Positions 1-10,539 of a stretch of DNA of 64,000 nucleotides are shown here, piece after piece (the stretch's first letter is position 1; every line of letters begins with the position of its first letter). The translations under genes were made by a program, and so were the position numbers. The notes under the pieces were generated by a model. That model was given only the letters and a program-made list of their open reading frames with translations, had not been told where the DNA came from and made no database searches. The stretch is from JBKCUI01 sp052161625 (GTDB taxonomy: Bacteria > Planctomycetota > Planctomycetia > Pirellulales > Pirellulaceae), in NCBI GenBank assembly GCA_052161625.1, contig CP197412.1. The stretch is one strand, 5' to 3'.

Positions 1-420
1 GAGGAGTACTTGGCCTGACGTTGTAGCACCGTACTGAATCGCAAACTTGCCATCCACATCTGGGACGATTTGGGAATTGGGAATTGCCCGTAGTCGTTGA
101 GTTGTCTCGGATTCAATCCACGAAGGATCTTCATCGTGGGGATGGAACGCGAAAGCGACAATGTGTGCGGTCGAAGTAAAGCGGGGCACCAGTCGCTCAA
201 GATTGCGTATGGTCGCACGCGTGCAAGGGCATCGCGGGTGATAGAAGATCGCGATGACGGAATTCGCGTCGGGAAGTTGCAAGCCAGGAAGGGGCCACTG
301 TCGATCGACAGAGTTCGTCGTTACGTTCGGTCTGTGAGAATAGTCAGCAAGGATCGCTAGTCCGCCTATTCCAAATAGGAACAGCAAGATTAGAGAGATT
401 CTGAGAATGAATTTTCTCAT
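1..420 (-). CDS. Exported thioredoxin-fold-like protein, CxC motif (partial)
   Basis: An open frame of 140 codons runs leftward from an ATG at 420 and leaves the window without a stop, so the C-terminus is missing. The N-terminus is a signal/anchor helix (residues 4-25, rich in Ile, Leu and Phe). After it comes a short linker and then FYHPRCPCTRAT, which places Cys64 and Cys66 just after a predicted beta strand, as in thioredoxin-like folds. The motif resembles the RedB-type thiol proteins found in many planctomycetes. A later stretch, IVPDVDGKFAIQYGA, fits the region before the cis-proline loop of such folds. A periplasmic thiol-redox role is inferred from fold only. No clear Shine-Dalgarno precedes the start. 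Confidence 0.7.
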   Translation of the reverse strand, partial: MRKFILRISLILLFLFGIGGLAILADYSHRPNVTTNSVDRQWPLPGLQLPDANSVIAIFYHPRCPCTRATIRNLERLVPRFTSTAHIVAFAFHPHDEDPSWIESETTQRLRAIPNSQIVPDVDGKFAIQYGATTSGQVLL

Positions 421-864
421 AACGGCCTGCGCGTCCGGGGATTAAAAGACCACCTACGCCCTAATGCAACAGAATCACTTCATCGGTCTCGGCGTGATCA
501 CGCGATCGAGTCGTATGAATCAACGGGAAGTGTCCGTGGTGGGCGATCGCCACAGGTTGTAATGAACGCTTTGAACGACTCTTGCACTTTGTTGGGCATC
601 GATGATGAACACGGCCCCAATTTGATTGAGCTTTCTCGTTGTCATCGATAAGCTGAATCGGTTATATCGATTACTGACTGCAAGCTGCCAGAGAGTGCCA
701 GTTTGGGGGCGCACCATAAAAGTAGACGGCACCAAACATACCCATCGGCGAATCGATCATGACAGCCTCGGAAATGTGTTGAACCACATTCGTTCGAGGC
801 ATAGGATTTCGCGGATAGCCGCAAGCACTTTGAGTTCGCCGTCGAGAGCAAGCAGCACCTTGAC
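421..864. other. Gene-poor stretch, no supported gene
   Basis: Several overlapping frames of 60-95 codons exist on both strands, but none shows a recognisable domain, a signal peptide followed by a plausible mature protein, or a good ribosome binding site. The minus-strand frames could be remnants of a decayed gene, because hydrophobic segments appear in different frames. This is too weak to annotate. Confidence 0.4.
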
Positions 865-934
865 TGTCTTGCCTCTCTCGAAGGTGGAACACTTTCTGAT
901 TAGGCTAACATAACCTGATTCCAGGAGGATTCCG

Positions 935-1039
935 ATGACCAAACCACATAGAAAGTTTACCTCGAAGCAGAAGGCAGCCATTTGGCATAACGAGACCGAA
1001 TCTGGGGCTCATTATGGGGTGAACTTCCGCCGAATCTAA
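935..1039 (+). CDS. 34-aa small protein, N-terminal part of a split gene (copy 1)
   Basis: ATG at 935 follows AGGAGG with a 6-base spacer, the best ribosome binding site in the neighbourhood. The frame encodes a basic 34-residue peptide beginning MTKPHRKFTSKQKAAIWHNE and ending YGVNFRRI. A near-identical peptide is encoded at 4172-4276. From memory, the IW-N-E-x(n)-Y-V-F-R pattern is the first half of a roughly 70-residue planctomycete protein whose second half reads DKVWES-SSF-RDELPLL-KVADMAHSWIYQQ. That second half is found in frame 1 at 1758-1870, after the repeat insert. The frame now stops at TAA 1037-1039, at the insert boundary. Function is unknown. It may still be translated as a microprotein. 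Confidence 0.5.
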   Translation: MTKPHRKFTSKQKAAIWHNETESGAHYGVNFRRI

Positions 1040-1330
1040 AAGGCTAAACTCTCTATCCCCGACGATCCTCCTCAGAGTTCAAACTCAATCCCTTGCGAGC
1101 TTGGCGCCGTGGCGCGCCACTCTCTTCGGATCCAGGCCAGTTAAGAATTTCTCGCTACGGCGCCACGGCGCGAAGAAGAGAACCGAATGCGAGAGGAGGC
1201 GAGCATTCAGCCAACGCGTTGGAAGGATAACATTGTCAAGTGCGTCGTTGTCCACTCCGCGCTCCTCCGCGCCCTCCGCGGTTGATTCACCACGGAATTC
1301 AAATAGTAGCGATAAGATTCATAAGCTCTA
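1040..1330 (+). repeat. GC-rich palindromic insert, unit A
   Basis: This is the first of three related units (1040-1330, 1496-1757, 4277-4507). It contains a 12-bp perfect inverted repeat, GCGCCGTGGCGC near 1110 and GCGCCACGGCGC near 1160, and then a CTCCGCGCCCTCCGCGG-type segment ending in TTGATTCACCACGG. A reversed counterpart (TTCACCGCGGAGAACGCGGA) occurs at 1367-1386. No credible gene lies inside. It resembles a dispersed MITE-like or REP-like repeat. Confidence 0.7.
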
Positions 1331-1495
1331 GTCGGACGGCATCACCAATCTGCGTAAGAAGAGTTCACCGCGGAGAACGCGGAGGGGCGCGGAGGGAAGA
1401 CCAAGGGACATCAAAAAGATAAAAGGATAGAGTCGCGATAAGACCTGGTGAGAGGGAGGCAATGATAAAGTTCTGAATCGGATTCGATCAAGCCA

Positions 1496-1757
1496 CACTC
1501 TCCATCCCCAAAGCTCCTCGTCCGATTTCCAACTCAATCCCTGGCGAGCTTGGCGCCGTGGCGCGCCACTCTCTTCGGATCCAGGCCAGTGAAGAGTTTC
1601 TCGCTACGGCGCCGCGGCGCGAAGAAGAGAACCGCAAGCAAGAGGGAGGCGAGCATTCAGCCAACGCGTTGGAAGGAAAACATTGTCACTAACGACTCGG
1701 TATCTACTCCGCGCCCTCCGCGGTTGATTCACCACGGATTCAAATAGTAGCAGTAAG
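1496..1757 (+). repeat. GC-rich palindromic insert, unit B
   Basis: A tandem second copy of the unit at 1040-1330, beginning CACTCTCCATCCCC and ending CACCACGGATTCAAATAGTAG. It has the same GCGCCGTGGCGC/GCGCCGCGGCGC arms, with one arm base changed, and a shortened CTCCGCGCCCTCCGCGG segment. It ends directly before the distal part of the interrupted small gene at 1758. Confidence 0.7.
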
Positions 1758-2003
1758 ATGGATAAGGTCTGGGAATCCAGCTCCTCCTTTTGTCGCGATG
1801 AGCTTCCGTTGCTCAGGAAAGTTGCAGATATGGCCCACAGCTGGATCTATCAGCAAAAAGAACAAACCGGCGGTGTCGCTCGCGCTCAACCGCCGGCTAC
1901 AAGCTTGCTATGCCTTCGGCATTCTTTGTGCGATCATCGACAGGAGAGACTTGATCCATTGGCAAGAAGACGGGGGCAAGAAGATGCAAATGCTGCTGCT
2001 TGA
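1758..2003 (+). pseudogene. C-terminal part of interrupted small gene (copy 1)
   Basis: The frame from 1758 begins MDKVWESSSSFCRDELPLL and continues RKVADMAHSWIYQQKEQ, an amphipathic helical segment. It looks like the second half of the small protein whose first half is at 935-1039. Joining the halves at the insert would give a continuous protein of about 70 residues. After QQKEQ the reading runs into unrelated low-similarity sequence to a stop at 2003. No ribosome binding site is visible before 1758, so independent expression is doubtful. The same fragment occurs at 4508-4717. Confidence 0.5.
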
Positions 2004-2247
2004 ACCCATTGTTCAGAAACACCTCTTCGATAGATGCCCTGGGAGCGAATGCGTAAGCATAGGCAGTTGTAACAAGTCGCTAACAAGGTTCGTAGTACTT
2101 CGAAGTCAGCGAAATGCCTCCATCTGCAAGGAACGCAATCGCAAAGTCCTGGTGAGAAAATTTCTATGGATTTCTTGACTTGCACCCTAGAAACGCCTAA
2201 CCTCAACGCTCCTCTCATGATCCCTGAATTTCCCTTGGGAATGAGTC
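1963..2247. other. Intergenic stretch after repeat copy 1
   Basis: No supported gene. It carries only a weak possible promoter for the downstream pilin-like gene (2175-2203). Confidence 0.4.
2175..2203 (+). promoter_or_regulatory. Possible sigma70-like promoter
   Basis: TTGACT at 2175-2180 is followed after 17 bases by TAACCT at 2198-2203, 45 bases before the ATG at 2248. The -35 box is good, but the -10 box matches consensus at only three of six bases. Confidence 0.25.
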
Positions 2248-3144
2248 ATGCCCCAAAAAGTTTCTCGCCATTGTACAGGCACACGCTCGGCGTTCACCTT
2301 GACCGAACTCGTTGTAACCATTCTGGTTGTGGGTTTGCTTCTCACGATCGTGCTCCCAGCTATTAGCTACACGCGGGAGGCGATGCGTCGGGTTGATTGC
2401 ACCAATCGGTTGAGGCAGATTGGTCTAGCACTCCAGAACTACCACCAATCTCATCGAGTATTTCCAAGACTGGCTCTCCCAAACGGAAGTGGACCACTCG
2501 TCGCCATTTTGCCGTACATCGAAAGAGGGGACGTATACTCAACAATTGACTTCGATCTGGCGTATATCGATTTCAATCGCTCTCTAGTTGGATTGAAGAT
2601 CGATCTTTATCGGTGCCCTTCAACGGAAGCTCAGGACCGTGCTAGGACTGACTATGTTTTTAATCGAGGTACCAGCCTTGGTTCTGTTCGAAATGGTCCT
2701 TGGATGGATGAAAGTGACGAAACTAAAAGTCAGTTCCCAAAGCTGGGAAGTTTCTCTCGTGGTTCTGCCAGAACGGCTTTGGTATCAGAAGCTTGTCCAT
2801 CGACTAACACTTCAAACATCGGGGCTGTGTGGAAGATGCCGAGATCTAGTCGGGTTGATCAGGTAGGTGATGAGATCATTAATAGATGCGTTAATCTATC
2901 GACTCTAACAAAAAGCGACCTCGATAATGGCAGTACGTGGCTAGGCTTAGCAGTTGCAAACTATTACCACATTCTGAATCCATGCGATCGTTCTTGTGGG
3001 AACGGAAATCTAGTGCAGTCATCGCTTTTCACCCCCGTCAGTTTGCATTCAAAAGGCGTTAATGTGCTCTTCGCAGATGGGCATATTGAATATCAGGCGA
3101 GTACAATTGACTCCAATGTTTGGAGGGACATAGGCACTCGCTAA
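2248..3144 (+). CDS. DUF1559 type II/IV pseudopilin-like protein
   Basis: 298 residues. Residues 15-37 (FTLTELVVTILVVGLLLTIV) form the class III-type prepilin leader and N-terminal helix, with the Glu five residues into the mature part. The residue before the Phe is Ala instead of the usual Gly. Next comes the DUF1559 signature region (CTNRLRQIGLALQNYHQSH, residues about 51-70), and the C-terminus carries the hallmark GVNVLFADGHIEY followed by an aromatic VWRDIGTR ending. These proteins are strongly expanded in planctomycetes and are thought to be pseudopilins or secreted surface proteins. It is the first gene of a small rightward cluster with 3180-3587 and 3625-4059, lying between two direct repeats. 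Confidence 0.9.
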   Translation: MPQKVSRHCTGTRSAFTLTELVVTILVVGLLLTIVLPAISYTREAMRRVDCTNRLRQIGLALQNYHQSHRVFPRLALPNGSGPLVAILPYIERGDVYSTIDFDLAYIDFNRSLVGLKIDLYRCPSTEAQDRARTDYVFNRGTSLGSVRNGPWMDESDETKSQFPKLGSFSRGSARTALVSEACPSTNTSNIGAVWKMPRSSRVDQVGDEIINRCVNLSTLTKSDLDNGSTWLGLAVANYYHILNPCDRSCGNGNLVQSSLFTPVSLHSKGVNVLFADGHIEYQASTIDSNVWRDIGTR

Positions 3145-3179
3145 TTATTGTTAGAGTTGTTCCTTTTAGGAGACAGTTC

Positions 3180-3587
3180 ATGCCAAGGAATTTGATTAGA
3201 GGTCTACTGCTTTGTGGTTTGACGTTCACATTCGTTTCTCCCGCCAGCATTGGCCAGGAAGAGGAGGGAGGTGGTGGTGAGACCTCTTACGAATGGTGTA
3301 TCTTGTTTCCTAACTTAGATGAAGGAGTAATGTCTTTCAACGGAGAGGTTGGAGCAAGCGGAGAAGCAGGGAGCGGTTCTGCATTCGTGTTATTGGTAAA
3401 GGACGGACCAGGAACCATCATGAGTAGCGTTGGTGGGAATAAGCAATCGAACACATGGTCTGCTACACTCGCTGAACCGCAGGGCGGTTGGCCTATTCCG
3501 CAAAACCTTTCCTTCATCGCAGGCAATGTTGAGCTGCGCGTTGGGGGGGTAGTGAAGGATACGACGCAAATTAGGCTTATTCCATAG
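3180..3587 (+). CDS. Small secreted protein of unknown function
   Basis: 135 residues from the ATG at 3180, chosen because TAGGAGAC lies 5-10 bases upstream and because it opens a signal peptide (residues 1-25, cleavage likely after SPASIGQ). The mature protein is acidic, Gly/Ser-rich and predicted beta-rich, starting with a Glu/Gly run (EEEGGGGE) and containing one Cys. It starts 35 bases after the DUF1559 gene and precedes a lipoprotein gene, so co-transcription is likely. No family is recognised. It could be an accessory of the adjacent pilin-like protein, but this is inference from position only. Confidence 0.65.
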   Translation: MPRNLIRGLLLCGLTFTFVSPASIGQEEEGGGGETSYEWCILFPNLDEGVMSFNGEVGASGEAGSGSAFVLLVKDGPGTIMSSVGGNKQSNTWSATLAEPQGGWPIPQNLSFIAGNVELRVGGVVKDTTQIRLIP

Positions 3588-3624
3588 AACTTTTCGTTTT
3601 TTGAACGCCTGTTTGGAGAAGATT

Positions 3625-4059
3625 ATGGGGTATTGGATGTCATGTAAGAGTTTTTGCCTTCTACTATGTTTCGCATACGTCCTACTTCTCCATACAGGAT
3701 GCTCAAGGGAAGTTTCAAAACCAGTAAAGGCAGTGCTTTCAATGGGAAAGCTGTCTGTCAATGGTCGATCATTCGATAGTGGGGAAGTGATTCCTCTAGA
3801 TCGTGGCGTCGAGTTGACGTTCTCTGCCCGATTGAGTCCCGACAAAGTCACTGTGTTTGGCAATGGTGGCGTAGTTTACTTCGAGCGCGCAGGTTTGATT
3901 GTGAATTCGACCCACTTTCCGAGTGCGAAGCAGGGAAATGACGGAAGATACATCCGGTTCAAGATCAAACTTCCAAATGACCTTGCGCCAGGTGAATTGA
4001 AAATTAAGTTCGGTGGCAAAGGCAAGGTCGTTGCAGAAGCACTAGCACGAGTGGAATAG
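3625..4059 (+). CDS. Putative lipoprotein, beta-rich
   Basis: 144 residues. ATG 3625 follows TTGGAGAAG and gives a lipoprotein signal: a hydrophobic stretch and the lipobox LHTGC, with Cys26 the predicted lipidated residue. An upstream in-frame TTG at 3601 would add eight residues and is less likely. The mature part has alternating strands (KLSVNGRSFDSGEVIPLDRG, VELTFSARLSPDKVTVF), resembling an Ig-like or carbohydrate-binding-type fold, and has no catalytic motif. It is the third gene of the cluster starting at 2248. Function unknown. Confidence 0.65.
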   Translation: MGYWMSCKSFCLLLCFAYVLLLHTGCSREVSKPVKAVLSMGKLSVNGRSFDSGEVIPLDRGVELTFSARLSPDKVTVFGNGGVVYFERAGLIVNSTHFPSAKQGNDGRYIRFKIKLPNDLAPGELKIKFGGKGKVVAEALARVE

Positions 4060-4171
4060 GTTTCGGACTTGCGTTTTTGCAGTTTGTCTTGCCTCTCTCC
4101 AAGGTGGAACTCTCCCTGATTAGGCTAGCATAACCTGATTCCAGGAGGATTCCGATGTCCAAACCACTCCG

Positions 4172-4276
4172 ATGACCAAACCACCTAGAAAGTTTACCGC
4201 GAAGCAGAAGGCTGCCATTTGGCGTAACGAGACCGAATCCGGGACTCGCTACGGGGTGAACTTCAGCCGAGTCTAA
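4172..4276 (+). CDS. 34-aa small protein, N-terminal part of a split gene (copy 2)
   Basis: ATG 4172 opens a 34-codon frame beginning MTKPPRKFTAKQKAAIWRNE and ending YGVNFSRV. It is the paralogue of 935-1039, and several differences between the two are conservative or synonymous. A 17-base duplication has placed a second ATG at 4155 next to the AGGAGG. That ATG opens a six-codon leader whose TGA overlaps ATG 4172 as ATGA, so translational coupling is possible. The frame stops at the insert boundary, and the remainder of the ancestral protein is at 4508. Function unknown. Confidence 0.5.
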   Translation: MTKPPRKFTAKQKAAIWRNETESGTRYGVNFSRV

Positions 4277-4507
4277 AAGGCTAAACTCTCCATCCCCAAC
4301 GATCCTCGTCCGATTTCCAACTCAATCCCTGGCGAGCTTGGCGCCGTGGCGCGCCACTCTCTTCGGATCCAGGCTAGTGAAGAATTTCTCGCTACGGCGC
4401 CACGGCGCGAAGAAGAGAACCGAACGAGAGAGGAGGCGAGTATCTACTCCGCGATCCTCCGCGCCCTCCGCGGTTGATTCACCACGAATTCAAATGGTAG
4501 CAGTGAG
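4277..4507 (+). repeat. GC-rich palindromic insert, unit C
   Basis: The only insert unit in copy 2. It has the same arms (GCGCCGTGGCGC near 4344 and GCGCCACGGCGC near 4398), then CTCCGCGCCCTCCGCGG and TTGATTCACCACG. It lies at exactly the same position in the small gene as units A and B do in copy 1. Confidence 0.7.
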
Positions 4508-4717
4508 ATGGATAAGGTCTGGGAATCCATCTCCTCCTTTTGTCGTGATGAGCTTCCGTTGCTGAGGAAAGTTGCAGATATGGCCCACAGCTGGATCTAT
4601 CAGCAAAAAGAACGAACCGCCGGCTATAATCTGCTATGCCTCCGGCATTCTCTGTGGGATCAACGCGTAGATAGACTGGATCCATTTGCACCACACCTTG
4701 CCCGGTGCGGTGCCTAG
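4508..4717 (+). pseudogene. C-terminal part of interrupted small gene (copy 2)
   Basis: The frame starts MDKVWESISSFCRDELPLL and continues RKVADMAHSWIYQQKER, matching 1758-1870 at almost every residue. It then runs through a non-homologous tail to a stop at 4717. As in copy 1 it lacks its own ribosome binding site and appears to be the stranded second half of the small gene that begins at 4172. Confidence 0.5.
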
Positions 4718-4843
4718 AAAGGGCCGGGGCACGCGTTCCAGCCGGGGGTTCTCAGTAACCACTGAAAACTGCTGAGGATGAAAGAATGCTCTCGGCAACC
4801 GAAAGGTTTCGTTTTATCAACGAATTGCTTGGGATTTCGTAAG

Positions 4844-4917
4844 TAGCGATGAGTGGACTCGAACCACCGACACACGGCTTATGAAGCCGTTGCTCTAACC
4901 GACTGAGCTACATCGCC
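4844..4917 (-). tRNA. tRNA-Met (anticodon CAT)
   Basis: The minus strand folds into a full cloverleaf. The acceptor is GGCGATG paired with CATCGCT (G1-U72 wobble) with discriminator A. The D-arm is GCTCAGTCGGTTAGAGC, the anticodon stem ACGGC/GCCGT with loop TTCATAA, and the T-arm GGTGG-TTCGAGT-CCACT. CAT means elongator Met or lysidine-modified Ile2. The paired, not mismatched, 1-72 position argues against initiator Met. CCA is not encoded. Confidence 0.92.
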
Positions 4918-5159
4918 ATTCTCCATGCGACGAACGATTCCCTACTCCTCAGGCTGGGGGCTTGCTGATTTGCCAGGGACCGTTGGACGCTGTGCCCAGA
5001 AATGTAACGGCTACCCTGCTAGTTGCCAAGGGTGTCGATTCGCTACTCGAAAAAAGTTCCAGTTTCCAATTCTGACTTGCCGCAAAATAGGTATCATCCG
5101 TTTCGCCTGAAGGGCCCTTCGAACCTGTCTTCCCTCACCGCCAAAAAGGTCGATTGTTG

Positions 5160-6089
5160 ATGTCGAACCAAGGATTCCGTGTCATCGATTCCCATACTGC
5201 GGGTGAGCCGACGCGTACGATCGTCGATTGCGAACTCCACTTGCCCGCATCGACGATGGACGAGCGTCTGGCTATCCTTCGCTCCGATTTCGACCACCTG
5301 CGCCGGGCGATCGTTCGCGAACCGCGTGGATCCGAAGTCATGGTCGGGGCCCATCTCCTACCCCCCATCCATCCTGACCATACCGCTGCCGTCGTGTTCT
5401 TCAACAATGTCGGCTACCTCGGTATGTGCGGACATGGGATGATCGGTGTCATCGAGACCTTGCGATTTCTCGGCCGGATCGAACCGGGAATTCAAACGAT
5501 CGAAACCGTGGCGGGGCTCGTCAAGGCGGAGCTGCTCCCAGATCATTCGGTTCGCATCCAAAATGTCCCAAGCTACCGGGTTGCCAAGGACGCTCCCATC
5601 GCTACCAAATCCTTCGGGACAATCCCCTGCGATATCGCCTATGGTGGGAATTGGTTTTGTTTAGCCAAACCCGACGCGATGAAGAATCTGGAGACCCCTG
5701 TTTCCGAACTGATGACTCTCGCCCAAGAACTTATGCAGGCTTGCCGCGAACCGTTCCCGGAAGTGGACCACGTCGAGCTTGTGGGCCCCCCACGCCATCC
5801 AACTTCGAACGCTCGCAACTTTGTCCTATGCCCCGGCGCGATGTACGATCGGTCTCCCTGTGGAACAGGTACCAGCGCCAAATTGGCTTGCCTCGCCGCC
5901 GATGGGGAACTTCTTGTCGGTCAACGTTGGATCCAGGAAGGAGTTCTCGGCACTCGCTTCGAAGGCACCTTCCAATGGTACGATAGCGAATGCGGAAAGA
6001 TCATCCCCACTGTCCGAGGGCAAGCGTTCGTGAATGGGGACCTCCGGGTCCTGGTCGATCCAGAGGATCCGTTTGCTTGGGGGATGTGA
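5160..6089 (+). CDS. Proline racemase family protein, 4-hydroxyproline 2-epimerase-like
   Basis: 309 residues. ATG 5160 is preferred over two in-frame TTG codons just upstream; AAAAAGG lies 10-16 bases before it. It begins with the family signature FRVIDSHTAGEPTR (residues 7-20). Both catalytic cysteines are present: Cys90 in MCGHG and Cys234 in DRSPCGTGTSAK. A Cys/Cys pair is typical of proline racemases and 4-hydroxyproline epimerases. 3-hydroxyproline dehydratases have Thr at the second-half partner position. It acts in the cytoplasm, epimerising trans-4-hydroxy-L-proline to cis-4-hydroxy-D-proline for catabolism of collagen-like material. No other hydroxyproline pathway gene is adjacent, so substrate is uncertain. 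Confidence 0.88.
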   Translation: MSNQGFRVIDSHTAGEPTRTIVDCELHLPASTMDERLAILRSDFDHLRRAIVREPRGSEVMVGAHLLPPIHPDHTAAVVFFNNVGYLGMCGHGMIGVIETLRFLGRIEPGIQTIETVAGLVKAELLPDHSVRIQNVPSYRVAKDAPIATKSFGTIPCDIAYGGNWFCLAKPDAMKNLETPVSELMTLAQELMQACREPFPEVDHVELVGPPRHPTSNARNFVLCPGAMYDRSPCGTGTSAKLACLAADGELLVGQRWIQEGVLGTRFEGTFQWYDSECGKIIPTVRGQAFVNGDLRVLVDPEDPFAWGM

Positions 6090-6182
6090 TAACAAGCCAT
6101 TGCTCGGGACCAGTTGCCTGCGCGGGCCCAGTTGCCGGTGCGAAAGTTGGCAGCCGGCTCGAAATTATTGGCCGGCGATAGA

Positions 6183-7139
6183 TTAGTAGCCGGCGATTTT
6201 GCGAACGGGGCCCAGGACAAAACCGGGATTTCGTTGCAACGCCATCGCGGAAGCGTCGGCGCTGTTGCGGGCCGGAACGACAACCGAAATGGGATAGCCA
6301 AACATTCCGTTGGGGGGATAGAGATAAACCTCCCACATGTCCGTTACCCCTGCGGCGACCGAGTTCATGAGCAATTGCAGTTTCGCAATCTTCATCATCT
6401 CTTGCTGTTGTTGCTGCATTGCCATCGCTTGCGACTGAAGATAGAGATCGTTTTGTCGATCGGCTTCTGCAGCTTGCTCCTCGGCTCGCCCCTGTTGTCG
6501 CTCGGATTGCCATTGCTCATAGGAGGGTTTCAAAACTTTGGCAGCGCTCGGTGACAAAAAGAACAGCGGCAACGCGTATTCATCCCCATTGGGGAACTCG
6601 ACCATCACCCCTTCGCAGTGGAAGGTGCGTACGTTCGATTTTTGGGCAGCGACCCATCGATCGAATGCGATGTGATCGACGATCTTGGTCTTCTCGAAGT
6701 GTGCGACAATCGAAGGGAGCATTTTTTGATAGACCTCGGGCAAGTTTTCGAGGGGGCGATCGTTCACATACACCCGTCCCCTTCGGCGTTGGATCGAGAC
6801 GTCTTTCTCGACAAATCGGACTAGCCTGCCATAGACCTTCATCCCATTGGCCAGCTCCCAAACTTGCTTTTGCCCTTCGGATGCAAGCTGATCCGAGACC
6901 TCTTGGGACTTTAGGTATTCAAGGTCCTCTTTGGACAAATTATCGAGCGGAACCGCGAGGAGCTCGTGCTCCTTTCGCTTCTGATCGAGCTTGATCACCA
7001 CTTCATGTTCGTCAGCAGCGAGCAGCGTTCCCTGAATTTTTACCAATCCGGTCGAGTCTTTCCATTCGCGGGCACTGCACCAAGGAGAGGCTGCCAATGC
7101 AGCGATGATTGCCATGAATCGAGTTAGGGATTGAAACAT
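6183..7139 (-). CDS. SHD1-domain secreted protein
   Basis: 318 residues from ATG 7139, chosen because GAGG lies 6-9 bases upstream and because a signal peptide follows (MFQSLTRFMAIIAALAASPW, cleavage near CSA). Residues about 24-75 form an SLA1-homology-domain-1-like module (REWKDSTGLVKIQGTLLAAD, later VPLDNLSKEDLEYL), a common small beta-barrel in planctomycete exported proteins. A second weaker copy may follow (MKVYGRLVRFVEKDVSIQRR). A Gln-rich stretch (QAMAMQQQQQEMMKIAKLQ) predicts a coiled coil. The C-terminus is unassigned. It starts 57 bases after the PSD1 gene on the same strand, so the two may be co-transcribed. Role unknown, probably periplasmic. Confidence 0.8.
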   Translation of the reverse strand: MFQSLTRFMAIIAALAASPWCSAREWKDSTGLVKIQGTLLAADEHEVVIKLDQKRKEHELLAVPLDNLSKEDLEYLKSQEVSDQLASEGQKQVWELANGMKVYGRLVRFVEKDVSIQRRRGRVYVNDRPLENLPEVYQKMLPSIVAHFEKTKIVDHIAFDRWVAAQKSNVRTFHCEGVMVEFPNGDEYALPLFFLSPSAAKVLKPSYEQWQSERQQGRAEEQAAEADRQNDLYLQSQAMAMQQQQQEMMKIAKLQLLMNSVAAGVTDMWEVYLYPPNGMFGYPISVVVPARNSADASAMALQRNPGFVLGPVRKIAGY

Positions 7140-7196
7140 CTTGGCCTCGTATGTGATGCGAAAAACGAAAAGGAAATAAATGGACTGCATAGTATT

Positions 7197-10409
<3,213 letters not shown>

Positions 10410-10539
10410 TGGAGTGGAGTACCTGGAGGGGGACGACGTGGAACCCTCTATGGTACTCGATCGAGCGGACCCTTACCAAACCCGCGTTTGGCGAGGGTGC
10501 ATCGGAATAATGAATAGGAATCGAGTCCCCTCCATCGAA

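Larger units (their letters stand above)
865..1962 (+). repeat. Long direct repeat, copy 1
   Basis: From TGTCTTGCCTCTCTC at 865 to the GATCCATT region near 1960, this segment is repeated with few mismatches at 4085-4689. The shared block has a strong Shine-Dalgarno (AGGAGG), a 34-codon small frame, a GC-rich palindromic insert and the distal part of the small gene. Copy 1 is longer because it holds two insert units plus a spacer (1331-1495), whereas copy 2 holds one. The two copies are in the same orientation and enclose three genes (2248-4059). Confidence 0.85.
4085..4689 (+). repeat. Long direct repeat, copy 2
   Basis: Direct copy of 865-1962 with a single insert unit. The start (TGTCTTGCCTCTCTC) and the end (near GGATCCATTT) match copy 1. 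The distance between copies is about 2.1 kb from the end of copy 1 to the start of copy 2. Differences are mostly single-base changes, with one 17-base tandem duplication at 4155-4187 (ATGTCCAAACCACTCCG, then ATGACCAAACC). Confidence 0.85.

Noticed and set aside
421..864. Several small frames on the minus strand as pieces of a decayed gene.
   Set aside because: No family is recognised in any of the pieces, and they could be chance.
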